Positions 50,288 to 60,295 are shown, counted from the first letter of the stretch. The stretch is 64,000 nt of DNA from Micromonospora chalcea (GCF_002926165.1 NZ_MAGP01000002.1:1-64000); one strand, 5' to 3'. Numbers and translations: made by a program. Notes: generated by a model from the sequence alone, not told the origin.

Positions 50288-50748
50288 ACGGTGATGATTG
50301 GTTTTTGTTGTTTAGAAGAGATAACTCATCGTCTTCATCGCACCTGTGCAAACTGTGGAGAACCAACGTCTGCGCAGGTCAGACACGTTATCCACCGGTG
50401 GTTTGGCTGTGGAGAACCGGGGGTAAAACTCGTGTCCCGGTCCACAGCCCCCGCCAGCCGCCGGGTTTTCCACGGCTGTCCACCGGTTGTCCACCGCTAA
50501 TCCACCGGTTTTCTCCCCAGCGCTGTGGACAGCGCCGACAGCGTCGACCGCCTTAATCCCCAGAACCTTCAACAGCTCGCCCACAGGCGACCTGTCATCT
50601 GGGGACAACGTGATCGTCATCCCCAGGCGTCCACAGCCTCGTCCCCAGGAGTTGTCCACAGTCTGTGGGTAACCGGCCGGGTGCGGACGGTGGTTGTCCA
50701 CTGCCTGTGACACAGGGGCTGTGGACAAGAGGTACGAGCTGTGGACGA
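50288..50748. other. oriC: AT-rich unwinding element and DnaA-box array
   Basis: The dnaN-dnaA gap holds an AT-rich stretch (about 50292-50332) beside dnaN, followed by at least ten DnaA-box-like 9-mers. Perfect TTGTCCACA lies at 50652-50660 and, reversed, at 50720-50728. One-mismatch or consensus-compatible boxes include 50388-50396 TTATCCACC, 50476-50484, 50487-50495 TTGTCCACC, 50524-50532 (reverse of CTGTCCACA), 50694-50702 TTGTCCACT and 50740-50748 (reverse of TCGTCCACA). Boxes lie on both strands. The clustering and position between dnaA and dnaN make this the replication origin. Confidence 0.93.
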
Positions 50749-50931
50749 ACACAGCGCCGATCCTGGGCCCTCCACCGGGTCGAGGGTCAACGAACCGTGC
50801 TGTCGGCTTGCCGTCAGCCGCCTGTCGGGCGTCCCGTGGTCACCTTCATCACGTCAACAGGGCGTCGGCACGAGCCTTCCTCGGCGCGCCGCCCCCGTCC
50901 CCGCCCGCCCTCCGGCTCCCGCCTCGCACGT

Positions 50932-51232
50932 GTCGACCATGAAGTTGGCGGCAGTTGGCGCCCGGTTTGTCGCCGTCAACCTCATGATCGACGCAAAGTT
51001 TCGATGGGGCTCGGGGCCCCGGTCGACTCGTGCGAGGCCAAGCCCCGGCTCCGCAGAGATCTTGGAAGGCGAGGGCCCCTGTAGCGGCCGTTTCCTTCCA
51101 AGATCTGCGGTCGGGGTCCGTGCAGACGCTGGGTGAGGCGCTCGGGTCGGCGGACTCCTGCGCAGCAGCCCCGCCCTGTTGACCAAGGAGTTCGGGGCAG
51201 GAATGACGTGTCGTCCCGACACAAACTCCTTG
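50932..51232. repeat. Three different long palindromic units between oriC and dnaA
   Basis: Unit 1 (50932-50992, 61 bp) has imperfect arms GTCGACCATGAAGTTGG and their complement. Unit 2 (51051-51110) has CCGCAGAGATCTTGGAAGG against CCTTCCAAGATCTGCGG. Unit 3 (51184-51232) has CAAGGAGTT / AACTCCTTG with an inner GTGTCG-tcc-CGACAC. They differ in sequence, so they are not copies of one element. The remaining DNA in 50760-51298 holds no gene. Confidence 0.75.
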
Positions 51233-51298
51233 ATCACCGCCGGAGCCACCGGACGGGCGGTGCGCGGGCGGCGCGCGGGCACCGCGGGAGAGCTGGGG

Positions 51299-53131
51299 TC
51301 AGGTGTTCTGCTTGATGCGGTTGGTCAGCTCGGCGATCTGGTTGTAGAGCGAGCGCCGCTCCGCCATCTGCTGGCGGATCTTGCGGTCCGCGTGCATCAC
51401 TGTGGTGTGGTCCCGGCCGCCGAACGCCTGCCCGATCCGGGGCAGCGACAGGTCGGTCAGCTCGCGGCACAGGTACATGGCCACCTGGCGGGCGTTGACG
51501 AGCACCCGGGACCGGGAGTGGCCGCGCAGGTCCTCCAGGCTCACCCCGAAGTAGTCGGCGGTCGACACCATGATCTGGTCCGCGGTGATCTCCGGGCCGG
51601 CGCCGTCCGGGATGAAGTCCCGCAGCACCTCCTCGGCCAGCGACAGTTCGACCGAGGAACGGGTGAGGCTGGCGAAGGCGGTGACCCGGATCAGGGCCCC
51701 CTCCAGTTCGCGGATCGAGTTCGACACCCGGGAGGCGATGAACTCCAGCACGTCCGGCGGTGCGAACAGCCGCTCCTGGGCGGCCTTCTTCTGCAGGATC
51801 GCGATCCGCGTCTCCAGGTCCGGCGGCTGGATGTCGGCGAGCAGGCCCCACTCGAAGCGCGTACGCAGCCGGTCCTCCAGCGTCGCGAGCTGCTTCGGCG
51901 AGCGGTCGGACGTGATCACGATCTGCTTGTTGGCGTTGTGCAGCGTGTTGAAGGTGTGGAAGAACTCCTCCTGCGTCCGTTCCCGGTTCTCCAGGAACTG
52001 GATGTCGTCGATCAGGAGGATGTCCACGTCCCGGTAGCGGCGCTGGAACGCGCTGGTCTTGTCGTCGCGCAGCGAGTTGATGAAGTCGTTGGTGAATTCC
52101 TCGGTCGAGACGTACCGGACCGAGCGGGCGTTGCCGAGCGTCGTCGCGTAGTGCCCGATGGCGTGCAGCAGGTGGGTCTTGCCCAGCCCGGAGCTGCCGT
52201 AGATGAACAGCGGGTTGTACGCCTTGGCCGGCGACTCGGCCACCGCCACGCTCGCCGCGTGCGCGAACCGGTTGGACGAGCCGATGACGAACGTCTCGAA
52301 CATGTACTTCGGGTTGAGCCGGTTGCCGCCGCTCTCCGTACCGCCGGGGAGCCTGCGGTCGGCCTGGCCGCCGCCACCCGGACGGTGGTGGTCGGCGCCA
52401 CCGCGGCCGGGGCCGTTGTCGGTGGCGCCGTCGCGGGGCAGGCCGCGCATCGGCCCCGGGTCGGCGGCCGGGTTCTCCCGGTAGCGCGGCTCGTAACCCC
52501 CGGCGTCGGGAGCGGACGGCTCGATGCGCGTGCGCTCGTCGAAGGCGCGGCGCTCGGGCGCGGCGCGCAGCGGCTCGGCGAACGTGGCGCTGAAGAGCGT
52601 GTCCTGCGCGTCCCGGCCGGCGGGGATCAGGTGGGGTCGGCCGCCGTCCGCGGTCCGCTGCCGGGGCGCCGGTTCGTCCACCTGCTGTTCCGGGCGGGAC
52701 TCGGCGTAACCGGGCTCGGGGCGGGAGTCGGCGTAGCCGGGCTCCGGGCGGGGCGACGGGAAGGTCGGGGCGGCCTGGTCGAAGCCGGGCAGCGGGGCGG
52801 CGCCGTCGTGCTCGGGGAGCGGTTCCGGGCTGCTGCGGTAGACGGTGCCGGCCGGGCGGGCGCCCGGGTCCTCGGTGACCCGTACGGTGACGGCCACCTG
52901 TATCGGCCGTCCGAGCCGGCGGCTCAGCGCCTCGGTGATGGCCGGGCGGAGCCGTGACTCGATCACGTCGCGGGTGAAGGCGTCCGGCACCGAGAGCAAC
53001 GCGGTGTCCTCGACGATCGCCCGCAGCCGGGTGAGCCGGAGGTACGCCCGTTGCTGCGCGGAGATGATCTCGTCGGCGAGTTCGTCGGTGGTCGCCGTCC
53101 ACACCGCGGCCAGGTCGGTCGCTCCGGTCAC
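51299..53131 (-). CDS. dnaA: Chromosomal replication initiator DnaA
   Basis: 610 residues from GTG 53131. Domain I (about 1-90): [31 protein letters not shown] long Pro/Arg/Asp/Gly-rich domain II, typical of actinomycetes. AAA+ domain: [17 protein letters not shown] (Walker A), [23 protein letters not shown] (Walker B, box VI). C-terminal DNA-binding helix signature: [15 protein letters not shown]. It binds the DnaA boxes at 50.3-50.75 kb and unwinds oriC. GGGTGGC is a weak ribosome site. A GTG at 53194 would add 21 residues but lies in the upstream DnaA boxes. Confidence 0.97.
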   Translation of the reverse strand: MTGATDLAAVWTATTDELADEIISAQQRAYLRLTRLRAIVEDTALLSVPDAFTRDVIESRLRPAITEALSRRLGRPIQVAVTVRVTEDPGARPAGTVYRSSPEPLPEHDGAAPLPGFDQAAPTFPSPRPEPGYADSRPEPGYAESRPEQQVDEPAPRQRTADGGRPHLIPAGRDAQDTLFSATFAEPLRAAPERRAFDERTRIEPSAPDAGGYEPRYRENPAADPGPMRGLPRDGATDNGPGRGGADHHRPGGGGQADRRLPGGTESGGNRLNPKYMFETFVIGSSNRFAHAASVAVAESPAKAYNPLFIYGSSGLGKTHLLHAIGHYATTLGNARSVRYVSTEEFTNDFINSLRDDKTSAFQRRYRDVDILLIDDIQFLENRERTQEEFFHTFNTLHNANKQIVITSDRSPKQLATLEDRLRTRFEWGLLADIQPPDLETRIAILQKKAAQERLFAPPDVLEFIASRVSNSIRELEGALIRVTAFASLTRSSVELSLAEEVLRDFIPDGAGPEITADQIMVSTADYFGVSLEDLRGHSRSRVLVNARQVAMYLCRELTDLSLPRIGQAFGGRDHTTVMHADRKIRQQMAERRSLYNQIAELTNRIKQNT

Positions 53132-53186
53132 CGTCGTGCCACCCCCTCGCCTGCTCCTCACGCCCGCCCGGACGGCTGACCGGTCG

Positions 53187-53206
53187 TCATCCACAAGTTA
53201 TCCACA
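53187..53206. promoter_or_regulatory. DnaA boxes in the dnaA promoter region
   Basis: TCATCCACA (53187-53195) and perfect TTATCCACA (53198-53206), 11 bp apart in the same orientation, 56 bp upstream of the dnaA start. They suit DnaA autoregulation. The 500-bp dnaA-rpmH gap otherwise holds only promoter DNA. Confidence 0.7.
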
Positions 53207-53494
53207 GCCTGTGTACCGACCGATTGTGACCGCCCACCGGACGCGGGTCGGACCTGCCCCCCTCGATCCACGGAGGCGCTGAAGCGGGTTCACCGTGCCG
53301 AACGATTCAACAGCGTGTCCGGTCTTGCCGATCGGCGACAAACCCCGGACCCCCGACGCCGACCGCAATCGGGCACGCTAACAGCGCGGACCCCACGCCA
53401 TCAACCGGCGACACCCTGACGACGTTGGCAACATCAGTGAAAACCGCCCCTTCGGTCGTCGTTCCGACGCAGGTCGGACGCCCGAGTGTGACGT

Positions 53495-53523
53495 TTGACG
53501 GTCATTGCGCCCCTGCGTAGGCT
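53495..53523 (+). promoter_or_regulatory. rpmH operon promoter
   Basis: TTGACG (53495-53500), 17-base spacer, TAGGCT (53518-53523), a good actinomycete sigma-70-type match. A second TAGGGT lies at 53550-53555. The leader to rpmH (53707) would be about 180 nt. Confidence 0.65.
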
Positions 53524-53706
53524 GGAGCGGCTGCTCTCTCGCCCTCTGCTAGGGTGATTGATGCTTGCTGTCCGTGGCTGTCACCTCGCATCGCCGGGGA
53601 GCGCGTCACGGCAGCGCCGATCGGAGGTCACCGACAAGGTGGCCTGGACCAGCACACGACCCCGGGCGATCCGCCGCGCGGGGCGTACGACAACGGAGAG
53701 CCTGAC

Positions 53707-53844
53707 GTGAGCAAGCGCACCTACCAGCCGAACAACCGCCGGCGCGCGAAGACCCACGGCTTCCGGCTGCGCATGCGCACCCGTGCCGGCCGCGCCATCA
53801 TCGCTACCCGTCGTTCCAAGGGCCGCGCCCGCCTGTCGGCCTGA
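53707..53844 (+). CDS. rpmH: 50S ribosomal protein L34
   Basis: 45 residues: [44 protein letters not shown], the complete L34 protein. GTG 53707 has GGAG upstream. First gene of the rpmH-rnpA-yidD-yidC-jag-rsmG operon, divergent from dnaA as in most bacteria. Confidence 0.98.
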   Translation: MSKRTYQPNNRRRAKTHGFRLRMRTRAGRAIIATRRSKGRARLSA

Positions 53845-53878
53845 GGCCGACAGGTCCGGTCCGGGGACGTGGGCAGTC

Positions 53879-54292
53879 GTGCTGGCCGCCGCGCAACGAC
53901 TGCGGCGCAGTAGCGACTTCGCCGCAGCGGTTCGCGGTGGCCGACGCGTCGGCCGTGGCGCCGTCGTGGTCCACCTGACCATCCCCGAGCCGATCGGCAC
54001 CACCGCGACACCTTCGCCGGAGCCGGCGCGGACCAGCGGTGCGGAGACCTCCGCACCGAGCCGCGCCGGCTTCGTCGTGTCCAAGGCCGTCGGCGGCGCG
54101 GTGGTCCGGAACAAGGTCCGCCGCCGACTCCGGCACCTGGTCCGCGAGCGGCTGGCCGAGCTGCCCGCCGGCACGACCCTCGTGGTACGCGCGCTGCCGG
54201 CAGCCGCCGACGCCACGTACACCCGGCTCGGGGCCGACCTCGACGCCGCTCTCGCCGCCGCGCGTTCCCCCCGGGGACGGCGGTCGCGGTGA
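53879..54292 (+). CDS. rnpA: Ribonuclease P protein component
   Basis: 137 residues from GTG 53879: [31 protein letters not shown], then [48 protein letters not shown] with the conserved RNxxKRRLR-like basic helix. It is the RNA-binding subunit that helps the P RNA cut tRNA 5' leaders. A Thr/Ser/Pro insert (residues about 38-58) is larger than in E. coli. Overlaps yidD by four bases. Confidence 0.93.
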   Translation: MLAAAQRLRRSSDFAAAVRGGRRVGRGAVVVHLTIPEPIGTTATPSPEPARTSGAETSAPSRAGFVVSKAVGGAVVRNKVRRRLRHLVRERLAELPAGTTLVVRALPAAADATYTRLGADLDAALAAARSPRGRRSR

Positions 54293-54573
54293 CCGGCCCG
54301 ACCGCGACTCCGTCGCCCACAAGCGGTGCCCGCATGCTGCTGGCGCCTATCATCGCGTACCGTCGGTGGATAAGTCCGGCTCTGCCGGCCCGCTGCCGGT
54401 TCTACCCGTCGTGCAGTGCCTACGCCGTGGAGGCGGTGTCCCGGCACGGTGCGCTGCGGGGCGCCTGGCTGACGGTCCGTCGGCTGTCGCGCTGCCATCC
54501 CTTCCACCCAGGTGGACACGACCCGGTTCCGGAGCCGGGCGACCGCCGCCGTGCCGACGTGACTGGAGCCTGA
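54289..54573 (+). CDS. yidD: Membrane protein insertion efficiency factor YidD
   Basis: 94 residues: [63 protein letters not shown], with the conserved RxCRFxPSCSxYA and LxRCHPxxxGGxDPVP motifs. It assists YidC. The start overlaps rnpA, the stop abuts yidC. Confidence 0.95.
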   Translation: MTGPTATPSPTSGARMLLAPIIAYRRWISPALPARCRFYPSCSAYAVEAVSRHGALRGAWLTVRRLSRCHPFHPGGHDPVPEPGDRRRADVTGA

Positions 54574-55575
54574 GTGTTTAGTCTCGACTGGATCTACTAC
54601 GCGATCTCGTGGATCCTGCTGACCTGGCACTCGGCCTGGGACGCCATCGGAGTTCCGGTCGGGGCCGTGATCGGTACGAACTGGGCCTGGATCCTCGCCA
54701 TCATCTTCCTGGTGGTGACGGTCCGGGTGATCCTGTTCCCGGTCTTCGTCAAGCAGATCAAGTCGCAGCGTGCCATGCAGGCGCTCCAGCCGAAGGTGAA
54801 GGAGCTCCAGGAGAAGCACAAGGGTGACCGGGAGACGCTCCAGAAAGAGATGATGGAGCTCTACCGGAAGGAAAAGGCCAACCCGCTCATGGGCTGCCTT
54901 CCGATGTTCCTCCAGATCCCGGTCTTCCTGGGCCTGTTCCACACGCTGCGCCGCCTCAGCCCGGACAACCAGGGCAAGACCCTGTACGGCTGGACTGTCG
55001 ACCAGTTCAACAGCGCCTCGAACGCGACGCTCTTCACCGCGCCGATCTCCGGCAAGTTCGGCTCCACCGCCGAGGAGCTCAGCCGGCTGGGCGCGAACAC
55101 CGGCACCGTCAAGGTCGTCGCCGGCATCCTGGTGATCATCATGATCGCCACCACCTACCTGACCAGCCGTCAGATGATCCTCAAGACCGGCTGGGCCGAG
55201 GACCCGCAGCAGCGCATGGTGCAGCGCCTGATGCTCTACGGCATCCCGCTGTCGCTGCTGATCTCGGGCGCGATCTTCCCGATCGGTGTGATCATCTACT
55301 GGGTCACCAACAACCTCTTCACGCTCGGCCAGCAGCAGTGGGTGCTGCGGAAGTTCCCGCCGCCGCCCACCGCGAAGAGCACCACCGCCGCCAAGAACAC
55401 CGGCGGCAAGGGCCCGGTGCAGCCGGCCAAGACCGGTGGCCTGTTCGGCCGCAAGGCGGCCCAGCCGGCGGCGAAGGCCCCGGCCGCGGCGCCGAAGGTG
55501 GCCGGACCGAAGCCGGGCGCCAAGCCGGTCAACCCGAAGAAGGGCGGCAGCCGGCCCGCCAAGCGACAGGGCTGA
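54574..55575 (+). CDS. yidC: Membrane protein insertase YidC
   Basis: 333 residues, Gram-positive length without the large periplasmic domain. Helices at about 5-25, 30-57, 110-130, 180-200, 215-250. The core has LFPVFVKQIKSQRAMQALQPKVKELQEKHKGDRETLQKEMMELYRKEKANPLMGCLPMFLQIPVFLGLFHTLRRL; the conserved basic residue in the groove (VKQIKSQRAM) is there. A Lys/Pro/Ala-rich tail follows (about 270-333). It inserts membrane proteins alone or with Sec. It starts directly after yidD with GTG. Confidence 0.95.
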   Translation: MFSLDWIYYAISWILLTWHSAWDAIGVPVGAVIGTNWAWILAIIFLVVTVRVILFPVFVKQIKSQRAMQALQPKVKELQEKHKGDRETLQKEMMELYRKEKANPLMGCLPMFLQIPVFLGLFHTLRRLSPDNQGKTLYGWTVDQFNSASNATLFTAPISGKFGSTAEELSRLGANTGTVKVVAGILVIIMIATTYLTSRQMILKTGWAEDPQQRMVQRLMLYGIPLSLLISGAIFPIGVIIYWVTNNLFTLGQQQWVLRKFPPPPTAKSTTAAKNTGGKGPVQPAKTGGLFGRKAAQPAAKAPAAAPKVAGPKPGAKPVNPKKGGSRPAKRQG

Positions 55576-55796
55576 GTTCCACCGGGCCACCGCCGCGACA
55601 CCGGCGGTGGCCCGTTCCGGTCACGTGCTGCCATCCGAGGAGTCGGCGCCGGGCCGGAATCGCCGCGCGACGCGCGGCCGCGGGCGAAACTGGCCCGTAC
55701 AGACGTGCCCGAGGGCAACCGGCGAACCTCCCGCCGGCCCCGGGAGACCAGCGGACCCCCGAACGGTCCGGCCGAGCGAGTACGGAGATGAGACCC

Positions 55797-56378
55797 GTGA
55801 CCGAGACCAGCATCCCCAGCGCCGACCAGTCCCTGGACGAGGAGACCCCCGTTACCGCCGCCACCGAGACCGAGGACGCCTCGGGCGAGGCCCGGGAGAA
55901 GAAGGCCCCGGCCGACAGCGACCTGTTCCGGCAGAGTGAGATCGCCGCCGACTACGTCGAGGGTCTGCTGGACATCCTCGACTACGACGGCGACATCGAC
56001 GAGCTGGTCTCCGGCGGCCGTCCGGTAGTCGAAGTGGTCGGCGGACGGCTGCAGAACCTGGTCGGCCAGCGCGGCGCGACCCTGGAGGCGCTCCAGGAAC
56101 TGGCCCGGCTGGCCGTGTTCCGCCAGACCGGCACGCCGAGCCGTCTGCTGCTGGACGTCGGCGGCTACCGGGCCGCCCGGCGCAAGGAACTGGCCGCCGT
56201 GGCGAAGAACGCGGTCGAGAAGGTCAAGGAGCACGGTGAGCCGGTGCGCCTGGAGCCGATGTCCGCGTTCGAGCGCAAGTGCGTGCACGACGTGGTGAAC
56301 GCGATGAGCGGCGTGGAGAGCGAGTCCGAGGGCGTCGAGCCCAACCGCCGCATCGTCGTCCGTCCGGTGACGGACTGA
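55797..56378 (+). CDS. jag: Jag/KhpB-like RNA-binding protein
   Basis: 193 residues from GTG 55797 (GGAG nine bases upstream; an ATG at 55788 is also in frame). The N-terminal 40 residues are acidic. A KH domain (about 55-120) contains VVEVVGGRLQNLVGQRGATLEALQELARLAVFRQTG, and an R3H domain (about 135-190) contains MSAFERKCVHDVVNAMSGVESESEGVEPNRRIVVRP. KhpB with KhpA binds RNA and affects cell division in other bacteria. Follows yidC in the usual operon order. Confidence 0.9.
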   Translation: MTETSIPSADQSLDEETPVTAATETEDASGEAREKKAPADSDLFRQSEIAADYVEGLLDILDYDGDIDELVSGGRPVVEVVGGRLQNLVGQRGATLEALQELARLAVFRQTGTPSRLLLDVGGYRAARRKELAAVAKNAVEKVKEHGEPVRLEPMSAFERKCVHDVVNAMSGVESESEGVEPNRRIVVRPVTD

Positions 56379-56383
56379 GGTCC

Positions 56384-57481
56384 GTGATCTCCGACGAGAC
56401 GACGGCAGGCGCCGTGGCCGGCCCGGGTGGTACGCCGCCCGGGCCGTCGGCTGTGCGCCCCGATCCCACAGTCGACCCGGTCTTCTCCGACGACGACGGG
56501 CCGGCCGACCCGGCGTACCCGGAAAGGGCCGCGACCGACCCCGGCGAGCCCGCCTTCTCGGCCGAGCCGGCGGTGGTGACCGGGGTCGAGCCCGCCGACC
56601 CGGCGGTGGACGTGATGCCCGCGTTCTCCGGTGAGCCGGCGGCGGACGTGGCACCGGTGGCCGCGGGTGCGGCGGCCGACCCGGTGTTCGCGGAGCCGGC
56701 GGAGGACACGCCATCCCCTGTGGACGGTGCGGAGTCGACGGCCGTCCCCGACCCGGCGTCCGCGACGCTGCCGCCGGAACTGGCGGAGGCGGCCCGCGCG
56801 CTCTTCGGCGACCGGCTCGACCTCGCCGCCGCGTACGCGGAACTGCTTGCCACCGACGGCGTCGTGCGCGGTCTGATCGGCCCCCGCGAGACGCCGCGGC
56901 TCTGGGACCGGCACCTGCTCAACTGCGCGGTGGTGGCCGAGCGGATCCCGGAGGGGGCGAGCGTGATCGACGTCGGCTCCGGCGCCGGACTACCCGGCCT
57001 GGTGCTGGCGATCGCGCGTCCCGATCTCACAGTGACGCTCGTGGAGCCGCTCGCGCGGCGTACCTCCTTCCTGATCGAGGCGGTGCAACGCCTCGGCCTG
57101 ACCCGCGACGTCCGCGTCTTCCGCGGACGGGCCGAAGAGGCGGCGGCCGGGTCGCGAGACCGGGAGCCGCTCTCCGCCGACATCGTGACCGCCCGCGCGG
57201 TGGCGCCGCTGGACCGGCTCGCCGGCTGGTGCCTGCCGCTGCTGGTCTCCGGTGGCCGCCTGGTGGCACTCAAGGGCGCCTCGGCGGCCGAGGAGATCGC
57301 CGAGCACACCGAAGCGGTGGTACGCCTCGGCGGCGGCACGCCGGAGCTGCACCGTTGCGGCGACGGGGTGGTCGAGTCCCCGGCGACCGTGATCGAGGTG
57401 GTCCGTGAGCGCGTGGTGAACCCGCGCCGGGCCAAGAAGCCGAAGCGGTCGCGTGGCGGCCGCCGTCGTGGCGACCGCTGA
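56384..57481 (+). CDS. rsmG: 16S rRNA (guanine527-N7)-methyltransferase with long N-terminal extension
   Basis: 365 residues from GTG 56384. The first 120 or so are Pro/Asp/Val-rich and disordered (PVFSDDDGPADPAYPERAATDPGEPAFSAEPAVV). The RsmG domain begins near ATLPPELAEAARALFGDRLDLAAAYAELLA and includes LWDRHLLNCAVVAERIPEGASVIDVGSGAGLPGLVLAIARPDL (SAM site) and ARAVAPLDRLAGWCLPLLVSGGRLVALKG. It methylates G527 of 16S rRNA. Usual length is about 215-250, so the extension is notable; a later start in the RsmG domain cannot be excluded. Confidence 0.9.
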   Translation: MISDETTAGAVAGPGGTPPGPSAVRPDPTVDPVFSDDDGPADPAYPERAATDPGEPAFSAEPAVVTGVEPADPAVDVMPAFSGEPAADVAPVAAGAAADPVFAEPAEDTPSPVDGAESTAVPDPASATLPPELAEAARALFGDRLDLAAAYAELLATDGVVRGLIGPRETPRLWDRHLLNCAVVAERIPEGASVIDVGSGAGLPGLVLAIARPDLTVTLVEPLARRTSFLIEAVQRLGLTRDVRVFRGRAEEAAAGSRDREPLSADIVTARAVAPLDRLAGWCLPLLVSGGRLVALKGASAAEEIAEHTEAVVRLGGGTPELHRCGDGVVESPATVIEVVRERVVNPRRAKKPKRSRGGRRRGDR

Positions 57482-57498
57482 CCGAAACGGCTGTCCGG

Positions 57499-57530
57499 AC
57501 GCCCACCCGGTCGTTGGACCGGGTGGGCGT
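57499..57530 (+). terminator. Terminator of the rpmH-rsmG operon
   Basis: A perfect 14-bp stem (57499-57512 with 57517-57530; ACGCCCACCCGGTC) and a GTTG loop, 18 bases past the rsmG stop. Confidence 0.85.
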
Positions 57531-57793
57531 GACGCGATCGATCACAACCCGACATGGACCCACCGCGCCCGTCGGCCGTAGGCTGACCGCGCGTCGATAG
57601 TGTGGAACGGCGGTGCCGGGCGGCACCCGAACCCGACGGTTCCCGCCGAGCCGACCACGCCGGGCGAGGGCCCGGTATTCGATTCGACGGGTGCGGACCG
57701 ACCATCCGGAGCGGGTAGGGATGACAGGTGCATGACGACGGCAGGTACGACGATCCACGGTTGACCGGGCCCGGAGGGAAATCCCCCGGCCCC

Positions 57794-57807
57794 GTTTCAC
57801 GTGAAAC
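57794..57807. promoter_or_regulatory. parS site 1
   Basis: Perfect GTTTCACGTGAAAC, just upstream of the preferred parA start. One of six perfect ParB-binding sites in this region. Confidence 0.9.
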
Positions 57808-57826
57808 CAACTACCGGGAGTGGACG

Positions 57827-59068
57827 GTGAACGAGCCCCGCGATCCGTCCGCCTCTTACCCGCCGGCCGAGCCGCCGCCGCAGCGGCGGGACACGCCGCC
57901 CGCCGGTTCCGTACGGCCCGTCTCGTCGGCGCCGGCGAACGTCCCGCCGGCCCGCGACCCGCTCGACCCGGCAGACGGCCCGGCGAACGCGCCGACGGCT
58001 CGGCCACCCGCGGTGCGGGCGAACGTCGCGGTGCCCGCTCGCTTCGAACCCCAGCCGCCCGTCTCGGCCGTGCCGCACCAGGCCGCTCCCGAGGTCACCG
58101 TGACGCCGTCCGACACGCCACAGGCGAGCGGGTACGGCGACGAGGTAGACGCCAGCACGTACGTTTCACGTGAAACCCCGACGCGCGAAGAGGATGATCC
58201 ACCGTTGGCTATGGAGGCGATGCGCGCCGTGCAGATCCTGAATCCCAGTGGCGAGGTCACCATGCCCCGCCCGGACCGGACCCGGGTGATGTGCGTCGCC
58301 AACCAGAAGGGCGGCGTGGGTAAGACGACCACCACCGTGAACCTGGCCGTGGCGCTCGCGCTGCACGGCAACCGGGTGCTCGTGGTCGACCTTGATCCCC
58401 AGGGCAACGCCTCCACCGGTCTGAACGTCCCGCACCACACCGGCGTGCCCGACGTCTACGACTGCCTGATCGACAGTGTGCCGCTCGAAGAGGTGGCCCA
58501 GGCCGTCGAGGGCATCCCCAACCTGTGGTGCGTACCGGCCACGATCGACCTGGCCGGCGCCGAGATCGAACTGGTCTCCGTGGTGGCCCGGGAGTCGCGC
58601 CTGGCGCGGGCGATCGCCGCGTACCCGGGGCACTTCGACTACGTCTTCATAGACTGCCCGCCGTCGCTCGGCCTGCTGACCGTCAACGCGCTCGTCGCCG
58701 CGCAGGAGGTGCTGATCCCGATCCAGTGCGAGTACTACGCGCTGGAAGGGCTCAACCAGTTGATCAACAACATCAACCTGGTGCGTCAGCACCTCAACCC
58801 GAAGCTCGAGGTCTCCACCATCCTGCTCACCATGTACGACAGGCGCACCCGGCTCGCGGACGCGGTGGAGCAGGACGTCCGGAACCACTTCGGCGACAAG
58901 GTGCTCCAGGCCGTCATCCCGCGCAACGTGCGTGTCTCCGAGGCACCGAGCTACGGCCAGTCGGTGATGACCTACGATCCCGGTTCGCGGGGAGCCACGA
59001 GTTACTTCGAGGCCGCCCAGGAGATCGCGGAACGAGGCGTCAAGGAGCCGGTGAGCCGGAATGCGTAG
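57827..59068 (+). CDS. parA: Chromosome-partitioning ATPase ParA
   Basis: 413 residues from GTG 57827 (GGGAG seven bases upstream). A Pro/Ala-rich extension of about 130 residues precedes the ATPase. The deviant Walker A is KGGVGKTTTTVNLA, then VLVVDLDPQGNASTGLNVPH and the Walker B FIDCPPSLGLLTVNALVAAQEVLIPIQCEYYALEGLNQL. It forms dynamic complexes with ParB and moves origins. A start at 57728 is open, but then parS site 1 would be coding; parS site 2 lies inside the gene in any case. The ATPase core could also start at ATG 58210. Confidence 0.93.
   Translation: MNEPRDPSASYPPAEPPPQRRDTPPAGSVRPVSSAPANVPPARDPLDPADGPANAPTARPPAVRANVAVPARFEPQPPVSAVPHQAAPEVTVTPSDTPQASGYGDEVDASTYVSRETPTREEDDPPLAMEAMRAVQILNPSGEVTMPRPDRTRVMCVANQKGGVGKTTTTVNLAVALALHGNRVLVVDLDPQGNASTGLNVPHHTGVPDVYDCLIDSVPLEEVAQAVEGIPNLWCVPATIDLAGAEIELVSVVARESRLARAIAAYPGHFDYVFIDCPPSLGLLTVNALVAAQEVLIPIQCEYYALEGLNQLINNINLVRQHLNPKLEVSTILLTMYDRRTRLADAVEQDVRNHFGDKVLQAVIPRNVRVSEAPSYGQSVMTYDPGSRGATSYFEAAQEIAERGVKEPVSRNA
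58163..58176. promoter_or_regulatory. parS site 2 (within parA)
   Basis: Perfect GTTTCACGTGAAAC read in frame as YVSRETPT in the ParA N-terminal extension. Confidence 0.9.
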
Positions 59069-59095
59069 TGCGGAGATGTCGCTGGGAGGCGTCGC

Positions 59096-60136
59096 ATGAA
59101 GAACCGTCCCCGCGGCGGACTGGGCCGAGGGCTCGGCGCCCTCATCCCCACCGGACCGGTACCGGGCGCCGAACCGGCGGCCACCGAACCGGAGTCGTCG
59201 GCAGTTGCCGCGTCGCCCTCGGCTCCGGTCGCAGGCGCGACCGCCGCCATCACCGGCGGTGTCGGGAGCACCCCGTCGCCGGCCGTCGAGCCCGAGTCGC
59301 ACCTGAGCCCGGTGCCCGGCGCACGCTTCGCCGAGATCCCGGTCGACGCCATCGTGCCGAACCCGAAGCAGCCCCGGCACGTCTTCGACGAGGAGGCGCT
59401 GGAGGAGCTGAAGACCTCGATCCAGGAGGTCGGCTTCCTCCAGCCGATCGTGGTCCGCCAGCTCGACACCGAGAAGTACGAACTCGTCATGGGTGAGCGG
59501 CGCTGGCGCGCCGCCCAGGCGGTCGGCCGGGAGACCATCCCCGCGATCGTCCGGGACACCAAGGACGACGCGATGCTCCGGGACGCGTTGCTGGAGAACA
59601 TCCACCGCGCCAACCTGAACCCGCTGGAAGAGGCGGCGGCCTACCAGCAGCTGCTGGAGGAGTTCGGCGCCACCCACGAGGAGCTCGCCCGGCGGATCGG
59701 CCGCAGCCGCCCGCAGATCTCCAACACCATCCGGCTGATGAACCTGCCGGCCGCTGTGCAGCGCCGGGTCGCCGCCGGAGTGCTCTCCGCCGGTCACGCC
59801 CGGGCACTGCTCAGCCTCGACGACGCCGAGGCGCAGGAGCAGCTCGCCAAGCGAATCGTCGCCGAGGGCATCTCCGTACGCGGTGCCGAGGAACTGGTGC
59901 ACCTGGCGCTCGCCGAGGAGCCGGCGAAGACGGCTGCCGCGAAGCGCCGGCCGAAGCCGCACGCCCCGGCGCTCACCGATCTCGCGGACCGGCTCTCCGA
60001 CCGGTTCGACACCCGGGTGAAGGTCGACATCGGCCGGAGCAAGGGCAAGATCACGATCGAGTTCGCCACCGTTGACGACCTGGAGCGGATCGTCGGGATC
60101 ATCGGCATGGACGGTGAGGAGCAGCCCGAGGCGTAG
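59096..60136 (+). CDS. parB: Chromosome-partitioning protein ParB
   Basis: 346 residues. The N-terminus [17 protein letters not shown] is the ParA-interacting end. ParB/Srx domain: [45 protein letters not shown] with [23 protein letters not shown] (the GERR CTP-binding box) and [24 protein letters not shown]. The HTH that reads parS is at [25 protein letters not shown]. The C-terminal dimer region ends with [40 protein letters not shown] precedes ATG. It binds six nearby parS sites. Confidence 0.95.
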   Translation: MKNRPRGGLGRGLGALIPTGPVPGAEPAATEPESSAVAASPSAPVAGATAAITGGVGSTPSPAVEPESHLSPVPGARFAEIPVDAIVPNPKQPRHVFDEEALEELKTSIQEVGFLQPIVVRQLDTEKYELVMGERRWRAAQAVGRETIPAIVRDTKDDAMLRDALLENIHRANLNPLEEAAAYQQLLEEFGATHEELARRIGRSRPQISNTIRLMNLPAAVQRRVAAGVLSAGHARALLSLDDAEAQEQLAKRIVAEGISVRGAEELVHLALAEEPAKTAAAKRRPKPHAPALTDLADRLSDRFDTRVKVDIGRSKGKITIEFATVDDLERIVGIIGMDGEEQPEA

Positions 60137-60274
60137 CCGTCAGAGGTTGTCCGGCCGGCCGCACCGCCCGCGAGGGGGTGCGGCCGGTTCTCTTTCTCCA
60201 GGACGCGGTTTCGGTTGCGAACCGTCTGCTGCTGCCCGCGCGAGGGCGTGGCCGGATCGGCGTCCTTCCCGCTG

Positions 60275-60288
60275 GTTTCACGTGAAAC
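60275..60288. promoter_or_regulatory. parS site 3
   Basis: Perfect GTTTCACGTGAAAC in the gene-free stretch downstream of parB. Confidence 0.9.
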
Positions 60289-60295
60289 GAGAATG

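Noticed and set aside
53132..53194. Longer DnaA starting at GTG 53194
   Set aside because: The extra 21 residues include sequence overlapping DnaA boxes; known DnaA proteins of this group begin near [10 protein letters not shown].
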